This document shows, in pieces, positions 6,785-14,018 of a stretch of 14,832 nucleotides of DNA. The position numbers and the translations under genes are program-made. The notes below the pieces were generated by a model that saw nothing but the letters and a program-made list of their open reading frames with translations, did no database searches and had not been told where the DNA came from. Where the stretch lies: NCBI GenBank assembly GCA_023386865.1, contig JAEWIV010000341.1, forward strand, positions 1 through 14,832, read 5' to 3'. Each line of letters opens with the position of its first letter. Within the stretch, counting starts at the first letter, position 1. The DNA is from Pseudomonadota bacterium (lineage in GTDB: Bacteria; Pseudomonadota; Alphaproteobacteria; Reyranellales; Reyranellaceae).

Positions 6785-8035
6785 TCAACCGCGCCTCAGA
6801 ATCACCACCGATGCCACGGCTTCCTCCATGCCGATGACTCCACCGCCGTTCTCGGCCAAAGCGATCTCCGCACCCTTCACCTGGCGGGCGCCCGCCTCGC
6901 CACGCAGCTGTGTGGTGAGTTCGGCCAGCATCGAAAGACCGGTAGCGCCGACGGGATGGCCCTTGGAAACGAGACCGCCCGAGGTGTTGACCGGCAACTT
7001 CCCATCCGGGCCGGTCGCGCCGGAGTCGACGAACTTGCCGCCCTCGCCCTCGGGGCAGAAGCGCAGCATCTCGCACTGGTAGATCTCGCAGAAGCTGGTG
7101 GCGTCGTGCACTTCGGCGACGTCGATGTCGTCGGGACCCAGCCCCGCCATCTTGTAGGCCTTGTCGGCGGCGGCGCGCGTCAGGCCGGGCTCGTCGAGCT
7201 TGCGATACTTGCCGCCGGAAAAGCCGACGCCGGCAATGCGCACGGCGCGCTCCCGGACGCCGGCCGGCAGCTTTTCGAGATACTCCTTCGAGCACAGCAG
7301 GGCCGCCGCCGCGCCATCGCCGATCGGCGCGCACATCGCGCGGGTCAGCGGGTAGGACACCGGACGGTCCTCCAGCACGGCCTGCGGCGTCATCTGGAAG
7401 CGGTACTGCGCCTTGTCGTTCAGCGCGCCGTAATTGTGGTTCTTGGCGGCGCCGATCGCGATCTGCTCCTGCGTCGTGCCGTACTTCCACATGTGCCACT
7501 TGGCCTGCATGGCGTAGGTGTCCATGAAGATGGTGCGATCATCGCCGGGCGCGAACTTCGAACCGACCATCTCGCCCACGCGGTTCATCTCCTCGACCAG
7601 CCGGTCGTGCTGGCTGGTTATGTAGCCCTGGTTGAACAGGCCCGCGGTGCGTTCCGGAGCGTCGGGGCTGAACAGCTTCTCGATGCCGATGCAGAAGGAG
7701 AGCTCGTGCGTGCCGGCCAGCACGTCCTTCCAGGCGCCCATGAAGGCGGTCGAGGCGGTGGCGCAGGCGTTCTCGACGTTGAACATCGGCACGCGCTCGG
7801 GGAACAACCCCTCCTCGACCAGGGGCTGGAACAGCGCCTGGGCGCGGATCGAGTTCTGGCCCCAGAAGCCCATGCCGCAAATGCCCATCCAGCCCGGTTC
7901 GATGTCGGCGCCATTCTTCATGCCGGCATCCGAAAGCGTGCCGAGATAGGCCTCGCGCGCCAGGTCGCCCCAGCTCATGCCCGGATGCTTCTTGAAGGCC
8001 GTGGTGTAGGAGCCGATTACATAGACGTCGCGCAT
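6785..8035 (-). CDS. Thiolase family protein, SCP-x-like (acetyl-CoA acetyltransferase/lipid-transfer type)
   Basis: This is a 416-residue thiolase-fold enzyme expected to cleave 3-ketoacyl-CoA with CoA. The nucleophile is Cys91 in ENACATAS. His310 lies in EVHDAT and His360 in GGLVSKGHPVGATG. The C-terminal Cys-x-Gly motif of classical degradative thiolases is replaced by ENGGGVIG, as is usual in the SCP-x/non-specific lipid-transfer thiolase group, whose members act on branched or sterol side-chain substrates. There is no C-terminal SCP2 domain. The ATG at 8035 is preceded by GAGGG 7 nt upstream and is preferred over a longer frame opening at 8065. It is the first gene of the leftward operon with the hydroxyacyl-CoA dehydrogenase and cyclase. 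It is divergent from the FAD oxidase across 68 bp, so promoters for both must lie there. Confidence 0.93.
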   Translation of the reverse strand: MRDVYVIGSYTTAFKKHPGMSWGDLAREAYLGTLSDAGMKNGADIEPGWMGICGMGFWGQNSIRAQALFQPLVEEGLFPERVPMFNVENACATASTAFMGAWKDVLAGTHELSFCIGIEKLFSPDAPERTAGLFNQGYITSQHDRLVEEMNRVGEMVGSKFAPGDDRTIFMDTYAMQAKWHMWKYGTTQEQIAIGAAKNHNYGALNDKAQYRFQMTPQAVLEDRPVSYPLTRAMCAPIGDGAAAALLCSKEYLEKLPAGVRERAVRIAGVGFSGGKYRKLDEPGLTRAAADKAYKMAGLGPDDIDVAEVHDATSFCEIYQCEMLRFCPEGEGGKFVDSGATGPDGKLPVNTSGGLVSKGHPVGATGLSMLAELTTQLRGEAGARQVKGAEIALAENGGGVIGMEEAVASVVILRRG

Positions 8036-8103
8036 GGCCGTTCCCTCGGTTGGCTTTCGCGGCATTTGAGCGTATCCAACCCGCCTAGGCTAGGAGAAGC
8101 AGC
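8036..8103. promoter_or_regulatory. Shared divergent intergenic region, thiolase operon / FAD oxidase
   Basis: These 68 bp must hold promoters for both directions. Ribosome sites are clear: GAGGG (complement of 8043-8047) for the thiolase, and AGGAG (8092-8096) for the oxidase, each 7 nt from its start codon. GGTTGG (8048-8053) and CCAACC (8076-8081) form a spaced dyad that could bind a regulator. No convincing -35/-10 pair stands out. Confidence 0.35.
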
Positions 8104-9507
8104 ATGGCCGCCACGGCCCCGGTAAAGGCCCCGCACGTCGACGACACCATCGCCGAGCTGAAGAAGCTGTTCGGCGATCGGGTCAGCACCGCGCACGCCG
8201 TGCGCGAGCAGCACGGCAAGGACATCTCCTTCCACGAGGCGCACCTGCCCGACGCCGTGGTGTTCGTCGAATCGGCCGAGGAGGCGCAGCAGGTCGTGCA
8301 GATCTGCGCCCGCCGCAAGACGCCGATCATCGCTTTCGGCACCGGCACCTCGCTCGAGGGCCATATCAGCGCCCCCAGCGGCGGCATCTCGCTCGACCTC
8401 AGCCGCATGAACAAGGTGCTGGCGGTCAACGAGGCCGACCTCGACGTCGTCGTCCAGCCCGGCGTCACGCGCAAGCAGCTCAACGAGTACATCCGGGCCA
8501 CCGGCCTGTTCTTCCCGATCGATCCCGGCGCGGACGCCTCGATCGGCGGCATGACCAGCACGCGCGCCTCGGGCACCAACGCCGTGCGCTACGGCACCAT
8601 GCGCGAGAACGTGCTGGCGCTGCAGGTGATCACGCCCGACGGCCGCCTGATGCGGCTCGGCCGCCGCTCGCGCAAGTCGTCGGCGGGCTACGACCTGGTC
8701 AAGCTGTTCGTCGGCTCCGAGGGCACGCTCGGCATCATCACCGAGATCACGCTGCGGCTCTACGGCATCCCCGAATCCATGGTCTCGGCGACCTGCGCCT
8801 TCGACACCTTGGAGGGCGCGGTCAACACCGTGATCCAGACCATCCAGTCGGGCATCCCGGTGGCGCGCATCGAGCTGATGGACACCGAGACCGTCGACAC
8901 CGTGAACAAGTACTCCAAGCTCGACCTGCCGCTGAAGAGCACGCTGATGCTGGAGTTCCACGGCACCGAGGCCAGCACCAGGGAGCAGGCCGAGATGGTG
9001 CAGGCGCTGGCCGAGGAGAATGGCGGCGGCCACTTCGCCTGGACCGGCCAGGCCGAGGAGCGCACCAAGATGTGGCAGGCCCGCCACGACGCGGCGTGGG
9101 CAGCCAAGGCCGCCAAGCCCGGCTGGGGCATGTGGGCGACCGACGTCTGCGTGCCGATCTCGCGGCTCGCAGAATGCATCCTCGAGACCCAGAAGGACAT
9201 CGTGGCGAGCGGCCTCTACGCGCCGATCGTGGGCCATGTCGGCGACGGCAACTTCCACCTCACGATGATGGTGAACCCCGACGACCCGACCTACCTCGAG
9301 CGCGCCGAGGGGCTGAACGACCGCATGGTCGCCCGCGCGCTGTCGCTCGGCGGCACGTGCACCGGCGAGCACGGCGTCGGCCTCGGCAAGATCAAGTTCC
9401 TCTACGAGGAGCATGGCGAGGCCATGTCGCTGATGCGCGCGATCAAGAAGGCGCTCGATCCGGACAACATCATGAATCCGGGCAAGATCATGGGACCGAT
9501 CAACTGA
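8104..9507 (+). CDS. FAD-linked D-lactate/2-hydroxyacid dehydrogenase (GlcD/LDHD family)
   Basis: This is a 467-residue flavoprotein of the vanillyl-alcohol oxidase/PCMH superfamily, expected to oxidise D-lactate or a related D-2-hydroxyacid and pass electrons to a cytochrome or the electron-transfer chain. The N-terminal FAD-binding half shows PIIAFGTGTSLEGH, PGADASIGGMTSTRASGTNA, KSSAGYDLVKLFVGSEGTLG and ITEITLRL. The C-terminal substrate half shows VGHVGDGNFHL (His378 and His385) and TGEHGVGLGK (Glu422 and His423), the expected metal and substrate ligands. The length and single-chain layout match LDHD or eukaryote-type D-lactate dehydrogenase. No Fe-S (GlcF-like) partner is next to it. AGGAG lies 7 nt before the ATG. 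Glycolate or D-2-hydroxyglutarate are possible alternative substrates. Confidence 0.93.
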   Translation: MAATAPVKAPHVDDTIAELKKLFGDRVSTAHAVREQHGKDISFHEAHLPDAVVFVESAEEAQQVVQICARRKTPIIAFGTGTSLEGHISAPSGGISLDLSRMNKVLAVNEADLDVVVQPGVTRKQLNEYIRATGLFFPIDPGADASIGGMTSTRASGTNAVRYGTMRENVLALQVITPDGRLMRLGRRSRKSSAGYDLVKLFVGSEGTLGIITEITLRLYGIPESMVSATCAFDTLEGAVNTVIQTIQSGIPVARIELMDTETVDTVNKYSKLDLPLKSTLMLEFHGTEASTREQAEMVQALAEENGGGHFAWTGQAEERTKMWQARHDAAWAAKAAKPGWGMWATDVCVPISRLAECILETQKDIVASGLYAPIVGHVGDGNFHLTMMVNPDDPTYLERAEGLNDRMVARALSLGGTCTGEHGVGLGKIKFLYEEHGEAMSLMRAIKKALDPDNIMNPGKIMGPIN

Positions 9508-9545
9508 CCCGCCATAACTGGATAACAGAAAGACAATAACTAAAG

Positions 9546-9568
9546 TTCGGACCACGGGCAAGTCCGAA
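9546..9568. terminator. Stem-loop downstream of the FAD oxidase
   Basis: TTCGGAC (9546-9552) pairs with GTCCGAA (9562-9568) around a 9-nt loop, 38 nt after the oxidase stop. A GC palindrome, GCCGGCCGGC (9572-9581), follows, and then an AT-rich run (TAATTTAATTCTTT). The position is right for transcription termination, but the T-run is discontinuous. The AT-rich stretch could instead belong to a promoter for the next gene. Confidence 0.4.
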
Positions 9569-9666
9569 AGCGCCGGCCGGCTGGGTAATTTAATTCTTTC
9601 GCACCGTATAGGGCCGCAACCAAGCTGACAGCAGTGCTGTCATCCGGCGCCCGGGAGTACCGTCAT

Positions 9667-10098
9667 ATGCTTGGCAAAGCTTGGGCTTGGCTGACGGCGC
9701 GCCTCGGTCGCCAACCGCGACGCCGCTTGCGCTTCTCGGTGCATCGCCATCCGGCCTATCAGTCGTTCTGGCGTCCGGGCGACGACTCCCAGCCAACGCC
9801 GCGCCTGGAGATCCAGATCTACCTCGAAGCGAGCAACATGACCAACGTGCCCCGTTGGATCACCAGCGCCGAGATCGAGGGCATGCCGGCCAGCGCGACC
9901 GTCGTCATCGGAGTGCGGGACGCCGCAACCGGCACGTTCGCCGCCGAGAGCCCTCTCCCGCCGCAGCGCATCGCCGTCGTATCGCTGCTCTTCCAGATCG
10001 ACGGACAATCCCGGTCGGTCGACGAGCCGTTCCACGCCGCCCTGCGCCTGACCGACCATCTCGGCGAGAGACATCACACCAAGGTCGTCCTGTTCTAG
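9667..10098 (+). CDS. Hypothetical protein, probable small beta-sandwich
   Basis: I do not recognise this 143-residue protein. It begins with a short basic amphipathic segment (LGKAWAWLTARLGRQPRRR) and then has an all-beta-looking body with HPAYQSFWRPG, LEIQIYLEASNMTNVPRWI, a proline-marked PLPPQRIAVVSLLFQID loop and a final HLGERHHTKVVLF. Alternating hydrophobic strands suggest an immunoglobulin-like or C2-like sandwich. There are no membrane segments and no cysteines. The ATG at 9667 is chosen over the in-frame GTG at 9634 because GGGAG lies 9 nt upstream of it. It is monocistronic between the FAD oxidase and the first CHD-TPR cyclase, with a stem-loop 7 nt after its stop. Codon use is GC-rich at third positions like its neighbours, supporting a real gene. 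Confidence 0.7.
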   Translation: MLGKAWAWLTARLGRQPRRRLRFSVHRHPAYQSFWRPGDDSQPTPRLEIQIYLEASNMTNVPRWITSAEIEGMPASATVVIGVRDAATGTFAAESPLPPQRIAVVSLLFQIDGQSRSVDEPFHAALRLTDHLGERHHTKVVLF

Positions 10099-10105
10099 GG
10101 CATCG

Positions 10106-10121
10106 GCCCGAATCATCGGGC
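10106..10121 (+). terminator. Short GC stem-loop after the hypothetical gene
   Basis: GCCCGA (10106-10111) pairs with TCGGGC (10116-10121) around ATCA, beginning 7 nt after the stop codon. No T-run follows, so factor-independent termination would be weak. Confidence 0.4.
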
Positions 10122-10168
10122 AGAAAAGCGCCACGCCGAGCAGGCACGAAGTAAGCACACGACCTGAC

Positions 10169-10192
10169 GTCGGCCTTTGACCCAAAGCGGAC
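10169..10192 (+). repeat. TGACCCAnAGCGGAC element, copy 1
   Basis: The right part, TGACCCAAAGCGGAC (10178-10192), matches the cores at 12163-12177 and 14201-14215 in 14 of 15 positions each. The left arm GTCGGCCT is an imperfect complement of the right arm AGCGGAC, and CTTT/AAAG pair around the GACCC centre. It sits 78 bp upstream of the first CHD-TPR cyclase. All units in the window have the same orientation. Confidence 0.7.
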
Positions 10193-10216
10193 GCGGGACC
10201 CCTTAAACCTTGGCAT

Positions 10217-10246
10217 TTGTTGGCGCACCCGAGAATGCCTTAGGAT
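10217..10246 (+). promoter_or_regulatory. Possible promoter of the first CHD-TPR cyclase
   Basis: TTGTTG (10217-10222) and TAGGAT (10241-10246) are separated by 18 bp, giving a weak sigma-70-like pair about 25 bp before the start codon. Matches to consensus are partial, and TTGGCA at 10210-10215 is an alternative -35. Assigned from position and partial similarity only. Confidence 0.25.
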
Positions 10247-10260
10247 GCGTGGGAGGTCTG

Positions 10261-10265
10261 GGGAG
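10261..10265 (+). promoter_or_regulatory. Ribosome binding site that selects a TTG start
   Basis: GGGAG ends 5 nt before the TTG at 10271. No ATG or GTG in frame gives the family N terminus AREQRKLAAIVAADVVGYS, so this site fixes the start. The paralogue at 14018 has GGAG at exactly the same 5-nt spacing before its own TTG. Confidence 0.8.
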
Positions 10266-10270
10266 ACGTC

Positions 10271-12037
10271 TTGGCGCGTGAGCAGCGCAAACTGGCGGCT
10301 ATCGTAGCGGCCGACGTGGTGGGGTACTCCCGGCTGATGGGTCGGGATGAGGCTGGTACGCTCGCGCGTCTGAAAGACCACAGGGCCCAGCGGCTGGAGC
10401 CGGCGCTTGCCAGGAACGATGGGCGGCTGGTGAAGCTGACGGGCGACGGGGTGCTGGCCGAGTTTGGCAGCGCGGTCGATGCGCTCAGGGCCGCCATTGA
10501 GTTCCAGCAAGCCGTCGATCAGGCCAACGCCGCGCTGCCCGAGGAGCAGCGCATCGTGTTCCGCATCGGTCTCCACGTCGGCGACCTGATCGTCGATGGC
10601 GACGACCTCTACGGCGATGGCGTAAACATCGCCGCCAGGCTGGAGGCCGAGGCGCCGCCGGGCGGGATCGTCGTGTCTGGGACCATGCATGAGGCCGCCG
10701 CCGGTAAGCTGCAAGCAGAGTTCGCGGACCTCGGGCGGCTGTCACTCAAGAACATCGACCGGCCGGTGCAGGCGTACAGGGTCGAGTGGGGCCAGGGCCG
10801 ACAGCAGGCAGCAACCCAGGCAGCGGATGCAACCGCTCCACTGCCGCTCCCCGACAAACCATCCATCGCGGTGCTTCCATTCCAGAACATGTCCGGTGAC
10901 CCCGAGCAGGAGTACTTCGCGGACGGCTTGGTCGAGGACATCATCACCGGTTTGTCGTGCATTCGCTGGTTGTTCGTGATCGCTCGCAACTCGTCCTTCA
11001 CGTACAAAGGCAAGACAGCCGACATCAAGCAGGTAGGTCGCGAGCTGGGTGTGCGGTATGTACTGGAAGGCTCAGTCAGGAAGGGCGGCAACCGGCTGCG
11101 CATCACCGCACAGTTGATTGATGCCATCTCGGGCGCTCATGTCTGGGCAGAACGTTACGACCGGGAACTCAGGGACATCTTTGCGGTCCAAGATGAGCTG
11201 ACGGCGACTGTCGCCGGTCTCATCGAGCCTGCTCTTGCACAGGCCGAGCAGCATCGCGTGATGCGTAAGCCTCCTGACCGGCTGGACGCGTGGGAAGCTT
11301 ACCAGCGCGGCCTTTGGCACTTTTATAAGTACACGCCGGAGGAGAACCAAAAGGCGCTCGCCTTCCTTCGACAAGCTATCGCCCTCGATCCGCAGTTCGC
11401 ACCGGGACACCACGGCTATGCGTTGGCGATGCAGTGGGACATCTGGCATTTCTCGCAGCGTCCCCTTGACGAGGTTCAGGGGATTCCCCGAGCGGAGGCG
11501 CGCACCGCGGTCGCGCTCGATGACAAGGACGCGATGGCTCATGCCGTGCTGGCCCACATGATGATGTGGGGGGGCGAATGGGAGGCGGCGATAGCGCAGG
11601 CGCGCACAGGGGTCGCGCTCAATCCGAACAGCGCTTTCGTGATCAGCATGCTGGGCTGCACGCTGTGCTTCGGTGGCCATCGCGACGAGGCGATCGAGCG
11701 GCTTCAACAGGCCATGCGCGCCAGTCCACACGATCCTCTTACCTGGCTGTGGACTTTGTGGCTGGCGGCGGCGCAGCTTTTCGCGGGCCAATACGAACCT
11801 GCGCTGGAGGCCATGCATCAGCTCACGCGGCTTCGTCCGGAGTACCCGCCACTCTTGAAGATCGCGTGCCTGGCCCATATGGGACGCCTCGAGGAGGCGC
11901 AATCGGCTCTGGCGGGCATCCCGGCCGAGTTCATGGCGCAGTTCCGGCGCCTGGCCGATCGCAGACCGCCCTTCATGAGGCCGGAGGATTTCGCGTACAG
12001 GCAGGAAGGCCTTCGCCTGGCCGGACTTTCCGTATGA
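10271..12037 (+). CDS. CHD / TolB-like / TPR adenylate cyclase, paralogue 1
   Basis: This 588-residue protein has an N-terminal class III cyclase domain, a middle TolB-like domain and C-terminal TPR repeats. The cyclase domain (about 8-170) has metal ligands Asp15 (AADVVGYSRLM) and Asp59 (LTGDGVLAEF), and Asn119 and Arg123 in GDGVNIAARL, so it should make cyclic nucleotide. An Ala/Gln-rich linker (about 172-192) leads to KPSIAVLPFQNMSGDPEQEY and the TolB-N-like region (about 195-325, including VRYVLEGSVRKGG and ELRDIF-VQDEL). Hydrophobic tetratricopeptide-like repeats follow (about 340-570). No membrane segment or signal peptide is seen, so it should be cytoplasmic, with the TPR part probably receiving a protein signal. 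It starts with TTG at 10271. It is convergent with paralogue 2, with which it shares most of residues 1-130 and the TolB-like block. Confidence 0.93.
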   Translation: MAREQRKLAAIVAADVVGYSRLMGRDEAGTLARLKDHRAQRLEPALARNDGRLVKLTGDGVLAEFGSAVDALRAAIEFQQAVDQANAALPEEQRIVFRIGLHVGDLIVDGDDLYGDGVNIAARLEAEAPPGGIVVSGTMHEAAAGKLQAEFADLGRLSLKNIDRPVQAYRVEWGQGRQQAATQAADATAPLPLPDKPSIAVLPFQNMSGDPEQEYFADGLVEDIITGLSCIRWLFVIARNSSFTYKGKTADIKQVGRELGVRYVLEGSVRKGGNRLRITAQLIDAISGAHVWAERYDRELRDIFAVQDELTATVAGLIEPALAQAEQHRVMRKPPDRLDAWEAYQRGLWHFYKYTPEENQKALAFLRQAIALDPQFAPGHHGYALAMQWDIWHFSQRPLDEVQGIPRAEARTAVALDDKDAMAHAVLAHMMMWGGEWEAAIAQARTGVALNPNSAFVISMLGCTLCFGGHRDEAIERLQQAMRASPHDPLTWLWTLWLAAAQLFAGQYEPALEAMHQLTRLRPEYPPLLKIACLAHMGRLEEAQSALAGIPAEFMAQFRRLADRRPPFMRPEDFAYRQEGLRLAGLSV

Positions 12038-12105
12038 CCGAGCAGCGCCGCCGCCGCCATCTTGGTGGCCGATGTGGTCGGCTACTCGGAACTCGAGCAG
12101 CCCGC
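12034..12105 (+). pseudogene. Decayed 5' end of another CHD-type cyclase gene
   Basis: Immediately after paralogue 1, bases 12047-12100 translate to AAAAILVADVVGYSELEQ in the same frame as paralogue 1 beyond its TGA. This is the opening of a class III cyclase, including the metal Asp (compare AAIVAADVVGYSRLM in both complete copies). An ATG at 12034 overlapping the TGA (ATGA) would begin MTEQR, a common start for such proteins, but it is out of frame with the conserved part by one base inside a GCC repeat. Homology stops by about 12100, just before a repeat unit at 12109, and the frame ends by 12150. I read this as a tandem copy that has lost its 3' part and acquired a frameshift. A chance match is unlikely given ADVVGYS with correct spacing from the start. 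Confidence 0.7.
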
Positions 12106-12108
12106 AAT

Positions 12109-12132
12109 TTCCGCTATTGGCCCTCACCGGAC
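12109..12132 (+). repeat. TGACCCAnAGCGGAC element, copy 2 (diverged)
   Basis: This 24-bp unit aligns without gaps to the unit at 12154-12177. It shares CCGCT in the left arm, the central CCC and CGGAC in the right arm, with TTGGCCCTCACCGGAC where the other copies have the TGACCCA core. It begins about 8 bp after homology to the decayed cyclase ends. It is followed by ATCG, as is copy 4. Confidence 0.55.
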
Positions 12133-12153
12133 ATCGTGCCTTCGATTGTAGAT

Positions 12154-12177
12154 GTCCGCTCCTGACCCATAGCGGAC
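12154..12177 (+). repeat. TGACCCAnAGCGGAC element, copy 3 (full palindrome)
   Basis: GTCCGCT (12154-12160) and AGCGGAC (12171-12177) form a perfect 7-bp dyad around CCTGACCCAT. A further GTCCGC at 12180-12185 offers an alternative pairing with the right arm. It lies between the convergent 3' ends of two cyclase genes, so its transcript could fold as a hairpin from either side and act as a bidirectional terminator. No T-run is present. Confidence 0.7.
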
Positions 12178-12245
12178 TTGTCCGCCGTCTCATTCGATCA
12201 CCTCGTCAGCGCAGGCGAGAATGGCGGCGAGGCGGCGCTGATCGC

Positions 12246-14018
12246 TCATTCTGGCAACCCCGTCAGGCGCAGCGCGTCAGCCAGCATGGTCATGCGTTCC
12301 GGCGGCATGACGTTGCCGGCCACCATTCCGCCAATCGTGAAGCCTGGTTGCAACTCCAGCAACTGGCCGGCCGTTGCTTTTGCCTCCTCAAGCCGTCCTA
12401 AACGGACCAATGCCGCCGCCTGCAGGTAGCACGGCACGCTGAACCGGGGATTCGCCTGCGAGGCCCGTCGCGCCGCGCTCGCCGCTTCGGCGTAACTACC
12501 GGCGAAGAATTGCGCATAGGCGAGGCCAACGTAGGGCAGGTAGATGAGAGGGTCGTACGGACTGAGTCGAATGCCGAGCCTGGCGTGCTCGATCGCGGTC
12601 GCGTCATCGCCGATCCAGGCGCGAATGATCGCGCTGAAGCCGAATGCAAGCGCTGAAGACGGGCTGATCGAGAGGGACCGGTCGATTGCCTCCATCGCCG
12701 TGTCGTAGTCTCGTTCCACGACCCCGACGACAAAGCCGCCCATGGCCAGGGCCATCGCATCGTCCACGCCGGCCTTGATCGCCGCATGCGCGTGGCGGCG
12801 CGCGGCTTCCCGCGCTTCCTCGCGCAGGCCGCCGCGCAGGTAACGCTGTTCGTGGCACCACGCCATGAACCCGTGGACGACCGCGTAGTCCGGCTCCAGC
12901 CGGATCGCATCGTCCAACAGGCGAAGGGCCTTGTCCGCGTCTTCCGGCATCGCCGTGGCGACGAACGGGAGCGCGCGGAGATACAGGTCGTAGGCGTCGA
13001 GATTGTTCGGGGGCTTGCGGCGGGCGCGTGCGATTTCGGCCTGACGCAGGCTCGGCTCGAGCGCGGCGACAATGCGGGCCGTGATCTCGTCCTGTAGGGT
13101 GAAGATGTCCTGCAACGCGCCTTCGAACCTATCGGCCCAAAGGTGGGCGCCACTTGCCGCCTCGACCAGCTGTCCCGTGATCCGCAGGCGGGCGCCACCT
13201 TTGCGGATCGAGCCCTCCAGCACATAGCGGACTCCGAGGTCGCGGCCGACCTGGCGCACGTCAACCGCCCTGCCCTTGTAGGTGAAGGTCGAATTGCGCG
13301 CGATGACGAACAAAGACTTGAAGCGCGACAACGCCGTGATGATGTCTTCGACCATGCCATCCGCGAAGTATTCCTGCTCGGGGTCACCAGACATGTTCTG
13401 GAACGGCAGCACTGCGATCGAGGGCTTCTCGGGTAACGTCAGAGGCGCATCAGGTGGTGTCGCAGCTGCGGTGACCGGCGCCTGCCAGTCGGCGGCATTC
13501 CACTCGACGCGGAACGCCCGGACCGGACGCTCGATGTTCTTCAGCGCGAGGTCACCGACATCGTGCATCACCGCTTTCAGCCGGCCGTCGACCGCCTCGT
13601 GCACGGGGCGCGAGATGACAATGCCACCGGCGGGCGCCTCTCCTTCCAGGCGCGCAGCGACGTTGACGCCATCGCCATATAGATCATCGCCATCGACGAT
13701 CAGGTCACCGAGATGCAGGCCAATGCGGAACACGATGGCCGTGTCGTCCGGTTGATCGCGGTTAGCCTCGGCCATCGCCTGCTGAAACTCGATGGCCGCG
13801 CCTAAGGCATCAACGGCGCTGGGGAACTCGGCCAACGCACCGTCGCCGGTCTGCTTGACCAGGCGGCCACCGTGGCGCGCCAACGTCGGGTCGAATCGCA
13901 GCTTGCGATGTTCTCGCAGGCGCGCAAGCGTACCGCTCTCATCGCGTCCCATTAGGCGCGAGTAGCCGACAACGTCTGCAGCGACGATCGCCGCTAGTCT
14001 TCGCTGCTCACGAGCCAA
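12246..14018 (-). CDS. CHD / TolB-like / TPR adenylate cyclase, paralogue 2
   Basis: This 590-residue paralogue of the rightward cyclase has the same architecture. Catalytic residues sit at identical positions: Asp15, Asp59, Asn119 and Arg123. The linker after the cyclase domain is Ala/Pro/Thr-rich (about 172-192), then KPSIAVLPFQNMSGDPEQEYFADG opens the TolB-like region, with VRYVLEGSIRKGG and LQDIF-LQDEI. The TPR half (about 335-575) has clearly diverged from paralogue 1, with PDYAVVHGFMAW and NPRFSVPCYLQAAALVRLGR, suggesting a different protein input for the same output. The start is TTG at 14018, supported by GGAG 5 nt upstream (complement of 14024-14027). Without that TTG the conserved AREQRRLAAIVAADVVGYS would be lost. 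It lies downstream of the partial third copy, in the same direction. Confidence 0.93.
   Translation of the reverse strand: MAREQRRLAAIVAADVVGYSRLMGRDESGTLARLREHRKLRFDPTLARHGGRLVKQTGDGALAEFPSAVDALGAAIEFQQAMAEANRDQPDDTAIVFRIGLHLGDLIVDGDDLYGDGVNVAARLEGEAPAGGIVISRPVHEAVDGRLKAVMHDVGDLALKNIERPVRAFRVEWNAADWQAPVTAAATPPDAPLTLPEKPSIAVLPFQNMSGDPEQEYFADGMVEDIITALSRFKSLFVIARNSTFTYKGRAVDVRQVGRDLGVRYVLEGSIRKGGARLRITGQLVEAASGAHLWADRFEGALQDIFTLQDEITARIVAALEPSLRQAEIARARRKPPNNLDAYDLYLRALPFVATAMPEDADKALRLLDDAIRLEPDYAVVHGFMAWCHEQRYLRGGLREEAREAARRHAHAAIKAGVDDAMALAMGGFVVGVVERDYDTAMEAIDRSLSISPSSALAFGFSAIIRAWIGDDATAIEHARLGIRLSPYDPLIYLPYVGLAYAQFFAGSYAEAASAARRASQANPRFSVPCYLQAAALVRLGRLEEAKATAGQLLELQPGFTIGGMVAGNVMPPERMTMLADALRLTGLPE

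Noticed and set aside
8017..9561. A 514-codon minus-strand frame opposite the FAD oxidase
   Set aside because: The translation is Leu/Gly/Val/His/Asp-rich with no domain, and it spans the divergent gap and a real gene. It is a compositional artefact.
9634..9666. An upstream GTG start for the small hypothetical gene
   Set aside because: There is no ribosome site before 9634, while GGGAG precedes the ATG at 9667 at good spacing.
10169..12177. Reading the TGACCCA/AGCGGAC units as a CRISPR array
   Set aside because: Units are few, irregularly spaced (45 bp to about 2 kb), diverged and separated by genes. There are no uniform spacers and no cas genes.
10271..14018. Treating the convergent cyclases as a composite transposon with inverted ends
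   Set aside because: The inverted similarity is in the coding sequence of paralogous enzymes. No transposase, terminal inverted repeats or target duplications were found.
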